Source of the DNA: Mesostigma viride | Lineage: Eukaryota > Streptophyta > Mesostigmatophyceae > Mesostigmatales > Mesostigmataceae | Assembly (NCBI GenBank): GCA_009746045.1 | Contig: RPFO01000154.1 | Location: 6,831,038 to 6,895,037 of the forward strand | DNA: 64,000 bases | Direction of reading: 5' to 3' | Shown: one piece after another, positions 35,501 to 47,500 of the stretch | Layout: each line of letters begins with the position of its first letter | Position numbering within the stretch: position 1 is the first letter of the stretch | The notes under the pieces: model-generated | The model's database searches: none | What the model saw: the letters and a program-made list of their open reading frames with translations, nothing else | What the model was told of the DNA's origin: nothing | Translations under genes and position numbers: made by a program

Positions 35501-38500
35501 TCCTTCTCCTCCCATTCCGCTCTTGCTTTCTTTCTTGCCTGTGGGGAGCGGCTCCTCGGAGGTGAGTTTGACGACCGGCGCTTGGGTGGCGACCGGCGCT
35601 TGGGCGGAGACTTCCGACCTGGAGATTTTGCAGGCGACTTGGGCGGTGATCGGGACTTGGAGGTCGCTCCCTTCTTTGGAGGGGAGCTTTGGGGAGACGC
35701 GGGCTGCGAGCTGGGCTGTGAGGTCGACGCCTCGGGTGGGACCTTGAGGAGACCTGGGCGACGTGCTGACCTTCGAGGTCGACGCCTCGTGGTGGGACCT
35801 TAGAGGTGACTTGGGCGGCGGGCTGCCCTGCTCAGACGCCTCGTGGTGGGCCCTTGGAGCAGACTTGGGCGGCGAGCTGGGCTTCGAGGTAACCACCTCG
35901 ACGGGGGCGGACCTCGGCGAGGTCGACGCCCGCGGACGGGGGACTCCTTGTTGATGGCGGGCCGCTGGGGAGACTGTGGAGACACAACGGAGCTGGACCC
36001 AGCCCCGGCAGCCTGTGCCTCAGGTGCGGGCCGCTGGGGAGATTTGGAGGCCGACGCCTCCACGGAGCTTGGCCCAGCCCCGGCAGCAAGCATTGTTGAC
36101 AGTGGAGGAAACTCCTCTACGCCCTTGGGCGGAGAGGCGGGTGGCGTACTATACTTAGGAGACTCGCTCGTCGACTTGAGCTTGTCGACATAGGTGGCCC
36201 TCTCCACCTCTTTTCCCTTCTTTGGCGAAGAGGCCCTCTCCTGCTCCTCCTTTTCCTTCTGAAGCAAGGAGGCCCTCTCCTGCTCCTCCTTTTCCTTCTG
36301 AAGCAAGGAGGCCCTCTCCTGCTCCTCCTTTTCCTTTTGAAGCAAGGAGGCCCTCTCCTGCTCCTCCTTTTCCTTCTGAAGCTGAACTTCCCTCTCCTTC
36401 TGTTGTTCTTCCCTCTGCGGCAAATAAGGAAAAACAAATAGACCAATGTCGGATGAAGAAAGTGTAAATTCGCATCAGCGTGATGGGTGTAAATTCGCAT
36501 CAGCGCTACCCTAAGAAGAAACAAGGATGAAATCCCATTCAGGTATGGGGATAAAAAAAATCGAAGATGTAACATATGTCAGGAAAGGGAATATTCTGTA
36601 GCGAGACCCTTCCGCAAAATAAGACATAAGAACCATGTTAAGGAAGGGTGACTCTGCAGCGCGACCCTACCAACAAAATATAGCATAAAAATATTTCATG
36701 GAAGGGTGACTCGGCAGCCGACCCTACAAACAAAATGTGATTGATAAACGTATCTGGAAAGGGTGACTCGGCAGCGCGACCTTACAACAAAAACGTGATT
36801 GAATAACGTATCTTGGAAAGGTGACTCTGCAGCGCTACCCTACAAACAAAATGTTATTGAATAACGTATCTGGAAAGGGTGACTCTGCAATGCGACCCTA
36901 CAACCAAAATGTGATTGAATAACGTATCTTGGAAAGGTGACTCTGCAGCGCGACCCTACAAACACTGAATGGAAATTTGCATTGTGAGGTGGTCACTCTG
37001 CAGCGCGACCCTTCAAACAAAGACTGCGACATTGCGCAAGGGTAGGGGTCACTCTGCAGAGCGACCCTACCCAAAAACAATACTGACCACTCCCCCAAAA
37101 AATCACGCATGGATGGTGGTGGTGGGGTGCTGGCATGCATGGATGGTGGTGGTGGGGTGCTGGCACGCATGGATGGTGGTGGTGGGTGGCTGGCACGCAT
37201 GGATGATGGTGGTGGGGTGCTGGCAGGCATGGATGGTGGTGGTGGGTGGCTGGCATGCATGGATGGTGGTGGTGGGGTGCTGGCATGCATGGATGGTGGT
37301 GGTGGGGTGCTGGCACGCATGGATGGTGGTGGTGGGGTGCTGGCATGCATGGATGGTGGTGGTGGGTGGCTGGCACGCATGGATGGTGGTGGTGGGTGGC
37401 TGGCACGCATGGATGATGGTGGTGGGGTGCTGGCATGCATGGATGGTGGTGGTGGGTGGCTGGCACGCATGGATGGTGGTGGTGGGTGGCTGGCACGCAT
37501 GGATGGTGGTGGTGGGGTGCTGGCATGCATGGATGATGGTGGTGGGTGGCTGGCACGCATGGATGGTGGTGGTGGGTGGCTGGCACGCATGGATGATGGT
37601 GGTGGGTGGCTGGCACGCATGGATGATGGTGGTGGGGTGCTGGCATGCATGGATGGTGGTGGTGGGGTGCTGGCACGCATGGATGGTGGTGGTGGGTGGT
37701 TGGCACGCATGGATGATGGTGGTGGGGTGCTGGCATGCATGGATGGTGGTGGTGGGGTGCTGGCACGCATGGATGATGGTGGTGGGGTGCTGGCACGCAT
37801 GGATGGTGGTGGTGGGGTGCTGGCACGCATGGATGGTGGTGGTGGGGTGCTGGCATGCATGGATGGTGGTGGTGGGGTGCTGGCACGCATGGATGGTGGT
37901 GGTGGGTGGCTGGCACGCATGGATGATGGTGGTGGGGTGCTGGCATGCATGGATGGTGGTGGTGGGGTGCTGGCACGCATGGATGGTGGTGGTGGGGTGC
38001 TGGCACGCATGGATGATGGTGGTGGGGTGCTGGCACGCATGGATGGTGGTGGTGGGGTGCTGGCATGCATGGATGATGGTGGTGGGTGGCTGGCATGCAT
38101 GGATGGTGGTGGTGGGGTGCTGGCACGCATGGATGGTGGTGGTGGGTGGCTGGCACGCATGGATGATGGTGGTGGGGTGCTGGCATGCATGGATGGTGGT
38201 GGTGGGGTGCTGGCACGCATGGATGGTGGTGGTGGGGTGCTGGCACGCATGGATGATGGTGGTGGGGTGCTGGCACGCATGGATGGTGGTGGTGGGGTGC
38301 TGGCACGCATGGATGGTGGTGGTGGGGTGCTGGCATGCATGGATGGTGGTGGTGGGGTGCTGGCACGCATGGATGGTGGTGGTGGGGTGCTGGCATGCAT
38401 GGATGGTGGTGGTGGGGTGCTGGCACGCATGGATGGTGGTGGTGGGTGGCTGGCACGCATGGATGATGGTGGTGGGGTGCTGGCATGCATGGATGGTGGT

Positions 38501-41500
38501 GGTGGGGTGCTGGCACGCATGGATGGTGGTGGTGGGGTGCTGGCACGCATGGATGATGGTGGTGGGGTGCTGGCACGCATGGATGGTGGTGGTGGGGTGC
38601 TGGCATGCATGGATGATGGTGGTGGGTGGCTGGCACGCATGGATGGTGGTGGTGGGTGGCTGGCACGCATGGATGATGGTGGTGGGTGGCTGGCACGCAT
38701 GGATGATGGTGGTGGGGTGCTGGCATGCATGGATGGTGGTGGTGGGGTGCTGGCACGCATGGATGGTGGTGGTGGGGTGCTGGCATGCATGGATGATGGT
38801 GGTGGGTGGCTGGCATGCATGGATGGTGGTGGTGGGGTGCTGGCACGCATGGATGGTGGTGGTGGGGTGCTGGCATGCATGGATGGTGGTGGTGGGGTGC
38901 TGGCACGCATGGATGGTGGTGGTGGGTGGCTGGCACGCATGGATGATGGTGGTGGGGTGCTGGCATGCATGGATGGTGGTGGTGGGTGGCTGGCACGCAT
39001 GGATGGTGGTGGTGGGGTGCTGGCACGCATGGATGATGGTGGTGGGGTGCTGGCACGCATGGATGGTGGTGGTGGGGTGCTGGCACGCATGGATGGTGGT
39101 GGTGGGGTGCTGGCATGCATGGATGGTGGTGGTGGGGTGCTGGCACGCATGGATGGTGGTGGTGGGTGGCTGGCACGCATGGATGATGGTGGTGGGGTGC
39201 TGGCATGCATGGATGGTGGTGGTGGGGTGCTGGCACGCATGGATGATGGTGGTGGGGTGCTGGCACGCATGGATGATGGTGGTGGGGTGCTGGCACGCAT
39301 GGATGGTGGTGGTGGGGTGCTGGCATGCATGGATGATGGTGGTGGGTGGCTGGCACGCATGGATGGTGGTGGTGGGTGGCTGGCACGCATGGATGATGGT
39401 GGTGGGTGGCTGGCACGCATGGATGATGGTGGTGGGGTGCTGGCATGCATGGATGGTGGTGGTGGGGTGCTGGCACGCATGGATGATGGTGGTGGGGTGC
39501 TGGCATGCATGGATGGTGGTGGTGGGGTGCTGGCATGCATGGATGGTGGTGGTGGGGTGCTGGCACGCATGGATGATGGTGGTGGGGTGCTGGCATGCAT
39601 GGATGGTGGTGGTGGGGTGCTGGCATGCATGGATGGTGGTGGTGGGTGGCTGGCACGCATGGATGGTGGTGGTGGGGTGCTGGCATGCATGGATGATGGT
39701 GGTGGGTGGCTGGCACGCATGGATGATGGTGGTGGGTGGCTGGCACGCATGGATGGTGGTGGTGGGTGGCTGGCACGCATGGATGATGGTGGTGGGGTGC
39801 TGGCATGCATGGATGGTGGTGGTGGGGTGCTGGCATGCATGGATGATGGTGGTGGGTGGCTGGCACGCATGGATGGTGGTGGTGGGTGGCTGGCACGCAT
39901 GGATGATGGTGGTGGGGTGCTGGCATGCATGGATGGTGGTGGTGGGGTGCTGGCATGCATGGATGATGGTGGTGGGGTGCTGGCATGCATGGATGGTGGT
40001 GGTGGGGTGCTGGCACGCATGGATGATGGTGGTGGGGTGCTGGCATGCATGGATGGTGGTGGTGGGGTGCTGGCATGCATGGATGATGGTGGTGGGTGGC
40101 TGGCACGCATGGATGGTGGTGGTGGGTGGCTGGCACGCATGGATGATGGTGGTGGGTGGCTGGCATGCATGGATGGTGGTGGTGGGGTGCTGGCATGCAT
40201 GGATGATGGTGGTGGGGTGCTGGCATGCATGGATGGTGGTGGTGGGGTGCTGGCATGCATGGATGGTGGTGGTGGGTGGCTGGCACGCATGGATGATGGT
40301 GGTGGGGTGCTGGCATGCATGGATGGTGGACATATCGCTGGCTGAGGACCAACACGAAAAAAGAAGCCATATGGCTGGCTGAGGACCAACACGAAAAAAG
40401 AAAACATTTAGCTGGCTGAGGACCAATACGAAAAAATACTCTGGTCGCTCGCCGAGAACCAACCAGAAAAAAGAAGCCGTGTCGCTGGCTGAGGACCAAC
40501 ACGAAAAAAGAAAATATATTGCTGGCTGAGGACCAACCCTAAAAAAGAAGGCATATCGCTGGCTGAGGACCAACACGAAAACAGAAGCCATGTCGCTGGC
40601 TGAGGACCAACCCTTAAAAAGAAGGCATAGCGCTGGCCGAGAACCAACCAGAAAAAAGAAGCCGTGTCGCTGGCTGAGGACCAACGCGAAAAAATAAAAT
40701 ATATTGCTGGCTGAGGACCAACCCTAAAAAAGAAGGCATATCGCTGGCTGAGGACCAACACGAAAACAGAAGCCATGTCGCTGGCTGAGGACCAACCCTT
40801 AAAAAGAAGGCATATCGCTGGCCGAGAACCAACCAGAAAAAAGAAGTCATGTCGCTGGCTGAGGACCAACACGAAAAAACAAGCCATATCGCTGGCTGAG
40901 GACTACAAAAGGGCATCATAGACGCCACCCTGCTCGCGCGAGTAAGTAGGGGTTCGTTGCACATTTACCTGCACGCATAAATCAGGAAGGGGGAAAAACG
41001 GCATTGAACAGGACCACGATTAGAATTGGGCTAGCTATAAACTAACCTGACCATTTGAAGGCATAGCAACAAACATCAAGCTCGACATAGAAAAAGACTG
41101 CGCTGTTGATGCACCTTCTTTATCAGGGCGGCGAGTTGAGGCGTCATTTGTCTCACCATCTTCAGGCAGCGATGATTATTACAGAAAACAGCTATGGCGG
41201 CAGCAGTGGTGGTGCGGTTTTCGAAACCCAACAGCTGTTGTGACCGATCGTCCGTGGAGCGACCCCTGTCAACGGCCCAGCGTAACCGGCGTTCAGGACG
41301 GAAAACGTGGCATGCTCGCCATTCGGCCAACGAGGCGAAACGCGGGTCTAGATTATTCTTATTGACAAACCGCGCATGCGGATTGGACGACTCACAATGT
41401 GACGTAATCCAAGCGTCGGTCTTCACGGTCCCGCAGGTATAAAAAGGAACAACACGCACAAAATTTGACGCGGCAATCGGGATGTTTGGATTCGGGCGTC

Positions 41501-44500
41501 ACCATGCTGCTGTGGATAACTACGTCCTCGATTCGATTCTAGCGTGAGCCCGGTGCTTTTTTGCACGTCGTCTGAGAGATCATCTGTCATATTTCCACCA
41601 GTCGTCACTCTGCAAAGCGACGTGCCTACTGCCACGTGGTATGGCAAAAATTTCGAATGCAGAACTTTTGGGGTATACAAATAAATATATTAATAAATCG
41701 TGTATAGTAAATGTATGGGCATATATACTAACATTCTAGCCAATATATTTAAACTTTCTGCTGTCCATATGCTTATTATTATGATTATTGTTATGAATAT
41801 GATATATGTTCTTTCTAATATTTATTAAGGGGACGGTCCCGGCGCGAATATTTTGGCGCCGAAAAATTCGCGGTACCCGTCCGTACCGTGAAAAAGTGGT
41901 GCACGGGGCGCGCACCCCTACCGGAGCTGGCCATGGCGACGTGCTTTCAGGCAGAGTAGAAAAAGATAGCTCGCGGAATGCAGAGAAACTGAGCGAATCT
42001 TAAAGACGATGAGTAAATGATACTACTTCGTAGCGGAGTTCGCGTTTTTTGCAGTGTCGATGATTTTATTGATGACCATCGCCACGGGGGTCCAATCTGA
42101 TGTTTTCGTCGAGAGGAATAAATTAGAATGCACGCTGGCGGCGGTGATTGTCAGGTTTTATGGGCTTTACCTAGCGTCAAGGATGCGTTTAAATCGTTAT
42201 TGGTAAAGCTTTAAAAAATTTGCTGGGTTTCGGCAAGATTTCCGTCCTGATCGGTAAGACACTCTCCAGGCTCGCGGGATGCGCGTCTTATTATTCCATG
42301 GAAGGTTGTTCTTTCTTGCGCCGCTGGGCGAAGGACAATTCCGGTAATGGTACGATCGTGTGATCAACGTGACCCTATGAATGTTTCGCTTCCTTTATGG
42401 GTTATCAACGCAAGTTTTCGGCTTTTTTCCGTGCAGTTAGCGCCAGGTATAATGCCATTCCGTGCTGCGCATCGCCAGATTCCTGGCACCTTTCAGTGGT
42501 TTTTATGTACGTTGCATGGCTGGGATGTGTCAAAGCGTGACCGTGGCATATCGTCAAGTTGTCAGGGATTTGCTGAGTGGTTTCTTGGAAGGAGATTGCT
42601 AACAGCACTCAGTTTTGTGTGAATATTGACGCGGCCTTTCTTAGCAGAGGCTTCATTGTGGTTAGAGGCTCACAAGCTTGAGTTTGTTTCTTGGCAAACA
42701 ATTGCGCTGGAAAGAAAGGTGGCAGTGGTTTTTCTGAGGGGCATACTGCATGGGTGGAACTGCACGTAGGTAGGGGTTCTCGTTGTCTTGTTGGCCTTTC
42801 TCCCACTAAAATGGGAGAGCCCTAATTCATATGCTAGCAAGGCAAGGTAACCATGGTAAGAAGCCTTGGCAAGCAGCATGTATGATAATTCTGCTTTCTC
42901 TGTGGACTGTCTGTTGTTACCCTTGTTGGGCAATTAGTGGATATGGCTTTCTAGGGTGTGTTTGAGCTTGGTTTTGGGATGATGCCCACACCATAAACCT
43001 GAAATATGCTTTAGAAGTGTCGGCTAGGCATGTAGAGCTACCTGCCTCATTGTTGTGCACACACGCAACAGGTTGCCCGTGTCGAGGTAAGGCAAGGGCA
43101 CATGACGTGCCCAGCCACCTCCTTGTACATTGTGGTCGAATTGGGCATGGTCAGGAGCCTTTTGGATGGCATAGAAAGGGTTAGTGTGCCTTAATACTCA
43201 CTAATGCCTTCCTTAGCGTCTGCACAGGTGGCCAACTGCCAAAATTAATAACTGCTACAGCTGAGCTCAGAATGCCACCAAACTTTGACAGTGCCTTCTA
43301 TGGTCATGACAGAATTTGACTATTACTTTTTAGGCCTAATTGATGTGTTATGAGTGTGTATGGGGACGCCCCGCCTAAAAAAGCGTATTTTTGGCCCAAA
43401 AATTAATAACTCAAAGGGATGTGCTGATTTTGTTGATCCAATTAGGTAGAAACCATGTCCCATGACATTTTTATGTGGGTATTACTTTTTTCATGCAACT
43501 GGTTCTCCCACTGTTCTGGGCAAGATGTGCCCCGGACAGCGTTTTTTTCTATTTTTAGCTCATAGCCGGTGTATGGCTGGGGGTAGTACCCCCAACAAGT
43601 GGTGGTATGCATGCCCAAACATCATGTTTATGGTCCCCAAACATCATTCAGTGGTTGTCAGTTGCATTTCTGTAGTTATTAGGGGGGGTAAGTTTCGATA
43701 TATTTCTATGGGACCCTCCCCTTAAATATATTTTCCTTTTTACTGCTAACTTACTGTACTAGTTTGGAATATATTCTGATCAGGCACTCCGCAAAGGTGA
43801 AAACCTTTGCGTTCAGTGCCGGGCCGCGGAAAACGTGGAAAACGCGATCTGCAAATGAATCCGACCGGAATCGAACTGGGGACCTCTCGCTGGAATATAT
43901 ATTTCTAGTACTAGATATACTAGATAGATTAATGCCATGAATACAAATTTAAAATATAGATAAAATTCTATGACAATATAACATATAATTATGCACATCA
44001 CTCTTTTTTACATACAATGAGTAGAAAATATTTAGTATTATAGATAGCTAGTCTGTCCAGTTCATATTTCTTCTATCTAAACAATAATGATTGAAATAGA
44101 AATAGTACTAAATACTAATCAAAACTATGTAAATACCAATAAATACTTTCCATATTTCAGCTACATAATTAAACAATAATGATTAAAAAATTATGTTCAA
44201 TATTCAATTTCATTTATTAGAATCTTAAATAATTCCATGAATACTTTTCGTGTTTCCTGTCTTGGTGTGATCATCCAGGTACCTCGGCAACGACACGACA
44301 CGCCTGAAAAATGAGCCGGGAAGGTGTGTTTCCAATGATGCAAATCTTGGTCGCGCTGCAGCGCGACCTCTTCTCAGTTCCATACGAAAAGGCCTTAAAA
44401 CTTGTGTGTAACTTCGCAAGGGTCGCGCTGCAGAGCTACCAAAAATTTCATGAAGTTTGACTTTCTCTATATTTGCTTCGCAATGAGATTCTTTTGTATC

Positions 44501-47500
44501 TGCGAAGAAGGTGGGGTCATTTCGCGGAGTGACCCTGCTAATATGTTAATTGTCCGTGAATTTCTTTTTGTTTCTGCAGCACGGGAACGGGTGTTTCTTT
44601 CGCCAACCTCCTCCTCCTTGCGTGGCGGCTTTGCTAATCGACTCAATGCCCACAACTTGAGCATCGGGACACCGACGCCCCTTGCAGCGGATCTGAAAAA
44701 CAGCTCGAAACGAAATTTCGGGAATGAGAACCGCAGCACCTCGCCCGCCGTCAGGAAGCCAGCGAAAAGGCCTGGCCAGTACGCCGAGAAGAAGTCTGTT
44801 GTGGGGACTCATCTTGCTGATGAGGCGTACAACGTAGTTCATCACATGAGGAATGAATCTACCAAGCGGGCCTCTTTTGAGGAGATTGTTGATGGCTTCA
44901 ATAAGAGGGCTGACGAGCTCAAGGCGGAGCATTTTGACATTCCGGTGGCCAAGCTTTTGATGAGCAGCGGCTTGCACAACTGTCGAGGTCTTGGGTGGCT
45001 CGGCTGATCGCCCTTTTTGACGACCTGTCGAAATCCGACCATGACAGAGACGTCAAGATCATTTTGGTGTCAACTCTTTTTTGTGGGGACGACATCGAGA
45101 AGGAGTTTTCGGCGGCAGAGTTGGAGAGAATGACGGGTGTCCCCGCGAAGACCATTCTCAAAGTTCGGGCGATCAGAAAGCAACAGAAGATGGAGTTCCT
45201 GACGCGTGCGCTGGCGCGAAAGAAGAGGAAGTTGCCCCAATTTGTAATCGAGTCGATCGCGCAGGCTTGGACTGATGAGGAGAACTCGCGCGCTTCGCCC
45301 CAAGAGAGGGATACCATAAAGACGCACGAACGAGTTGGCAATCGTGCGATTTTGGTTGGTGTCCAAGGGGCCTACTTCTACCTCACCTCGAAGGAGGACA
45401 TATATCTCAAGTTTTTAGCGGAGCACACGTACTGGGACAAGAAAAGTCCGCAGTATGAGAAGGATGTCGGCATCCATGTCGGATATACGACTTTCTGCAA
45501 GTACGCCCCCAAAACCGTCAAGGGGAAGTGGAAGGAGAGAAACGTGTGCGCCTGTGAGACGCATACGGTCATGCAGTCGAAGGTAGCGGCATGGACTAGG
45601 TACTGCAAGGCGAAGCACGGCAAGAACTGCAAGTGCGGCGACGAGTGTGAGGGATGTTTAAGGGCGAGATTGCCTGACGGCACGTGCGGGATGTTCGAAA
45701 GCCTGCACACGACCGAATGGGTGAAGCACTTCCATTGCCGTGTGGCGGAGGCGGATGGGGGTAGTGAGCTGGGGGTGGGGCAAACTCGGCGAGAAACGAA
45801 GAGGAGGGGGGACAATAATGTGACGGAAGATGAATGGCAGGGGCAAGACCTTGACGATCTTGAAATAAATGAGAGGATCGTGGAGGATGAGGAAGGGGTG
45901 CCAAGGGTAGGGGACCCATCCATGGAGGAGGGGTCTGTCTTTCGCATTCTGAAGAGGGCATGTATGGAGAACTCGTGTCCCGAGTCCCGGTGTGGCATCA
46001 AAGACTGGGTGTTGTGTGACCGGGACAAGAATTCAACAGAACTACTAAATTGGTTCAGATACGTGAAGAAGGAGGTAGTGGTTTCCCGACCGGCAGGGGA
46101 GGTAAGCGTGTTTGGATTTTGTGACGCAATTATTTCGCAGCGTCATTCTGCAGCGCGATGTTAATTTAAAGGCTTTTCTGATACTTTATGAATATGTTAC
46201 TTGCAAATTTACTTCATCCCTTGGTTAAAACAGGACGCGACCGATCGGCGGGTCCCGGAGAAGGTCAAGCGGCCCGTACAGGAAACGATGAGGTCAACGC
46301 CCGCGCAGCTGAGGCTGGCGATTATCGAGAGTTGGGAGGACTTTACCAACCACTGCTTTACGTCATGGTGGCAGTCGGCAACGATCAAGGACCGGGAGAG
46401 GAACATGACTGAGGGGGATGTGCTCGTGCATGGAGATTGGGCCGAGAATTACGAGAACAACAACTACGTCCAACTGCAGTCGCAGTACTTTCACAAGACG
46501 AGCTTTGTCCTCATGCCCATGATCGTGCGATATTTGCACAATGGTGCGATGGCAAAGCGAACGTTCTTTTTTCTCGGGGAAGCCAAGATGAAGCGGGGAG
46601 AGCGGGCGCTCGTCTACGCGCTGAGGACAATCATGGAAACCCTGCGCGGACTTGGTGTGGGGGTGAAGAGGATGTTCATGTGCTCTGACAACTGCTCATC
46701 CCAGTTCAAGTCCAAGTACGTGGTTAACGCCGTCTTCCGCCTCCTCATGCAGGATCCCGACTTGGAATCCTTCGAGTACCACTACTTGGGTGAGCAGCAC
46801 GGGAAGGGGGAGGTGGATGGTCAGGGAGCGAAGTTCAAGTGCATTGTGAGGAACATGCAATGCATTCCTGAGAACCAGGGCATCGTTACAGGGCGCCAGA
46901 TCGTCAAGTACATGCGGGACAGCTGGGAAGGAGGCAAAACCACGAGCAGGGAGTCGGCCCGCGCTCGGGCAGAGGGCGTCCACCGTCATTTCTTTCATTT
47001 TCCTGAGGTGCGAAACTCAATTTTTCTTGAACTTGATTGAGGTATCTCTGCAGAGTGACCTTTTGCCCATTTGCATTTTATTATTTGATAATGCTAAAAG
47101 AACTGGTATGAATTAGCGTCTTATATAGTGAAAAATGCATGCAAAGCACTTTCAAAGGGGTATCTCTGCAGAGTGACCCTTCATGTGTACTTGATCTATT
47201 GACACATACCAACTTTCCGTTTCTGACATTCTCCCTCATTGCAGGACCTCGACTCCGGCGCCCGTATGATACCGACGCGTGTCGAGGCCATCAAGCAAGC
47301 GCACTGGTGGCGCCTGGACAAGTCTGACCCGGGGCTCCTGATGATGAGGCGTTTTTCGTGCTACTGCCCAGCCTGCCTAGCTAACAGGTGGGAGGAGTGC
47401 CGGACCGAGTGGACACATATCGAGGAATTTAACGATGAGGGCCAAACGATGAAAACTTTCCGCCTGATGCCGCCAACGCAGCCCATCCCTCCGGTTCGCC

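Noticed and set aside
37111-40320. CRISPR-like array or giant repeat-protein genes in five frames
   Set aside because: Units abut without spacers, so it is a minisatellite. At most one frame can be real, and none is supported by splice or start evidence.
43857-43892. tRNA 3'-half on the minus strand (CCCAGTTCGATTCCGGT-like arm)
   Set aside because: The T-stem has two mismatches and no anticodon or D arm precedes it; at best a tRNA-derived remnant.
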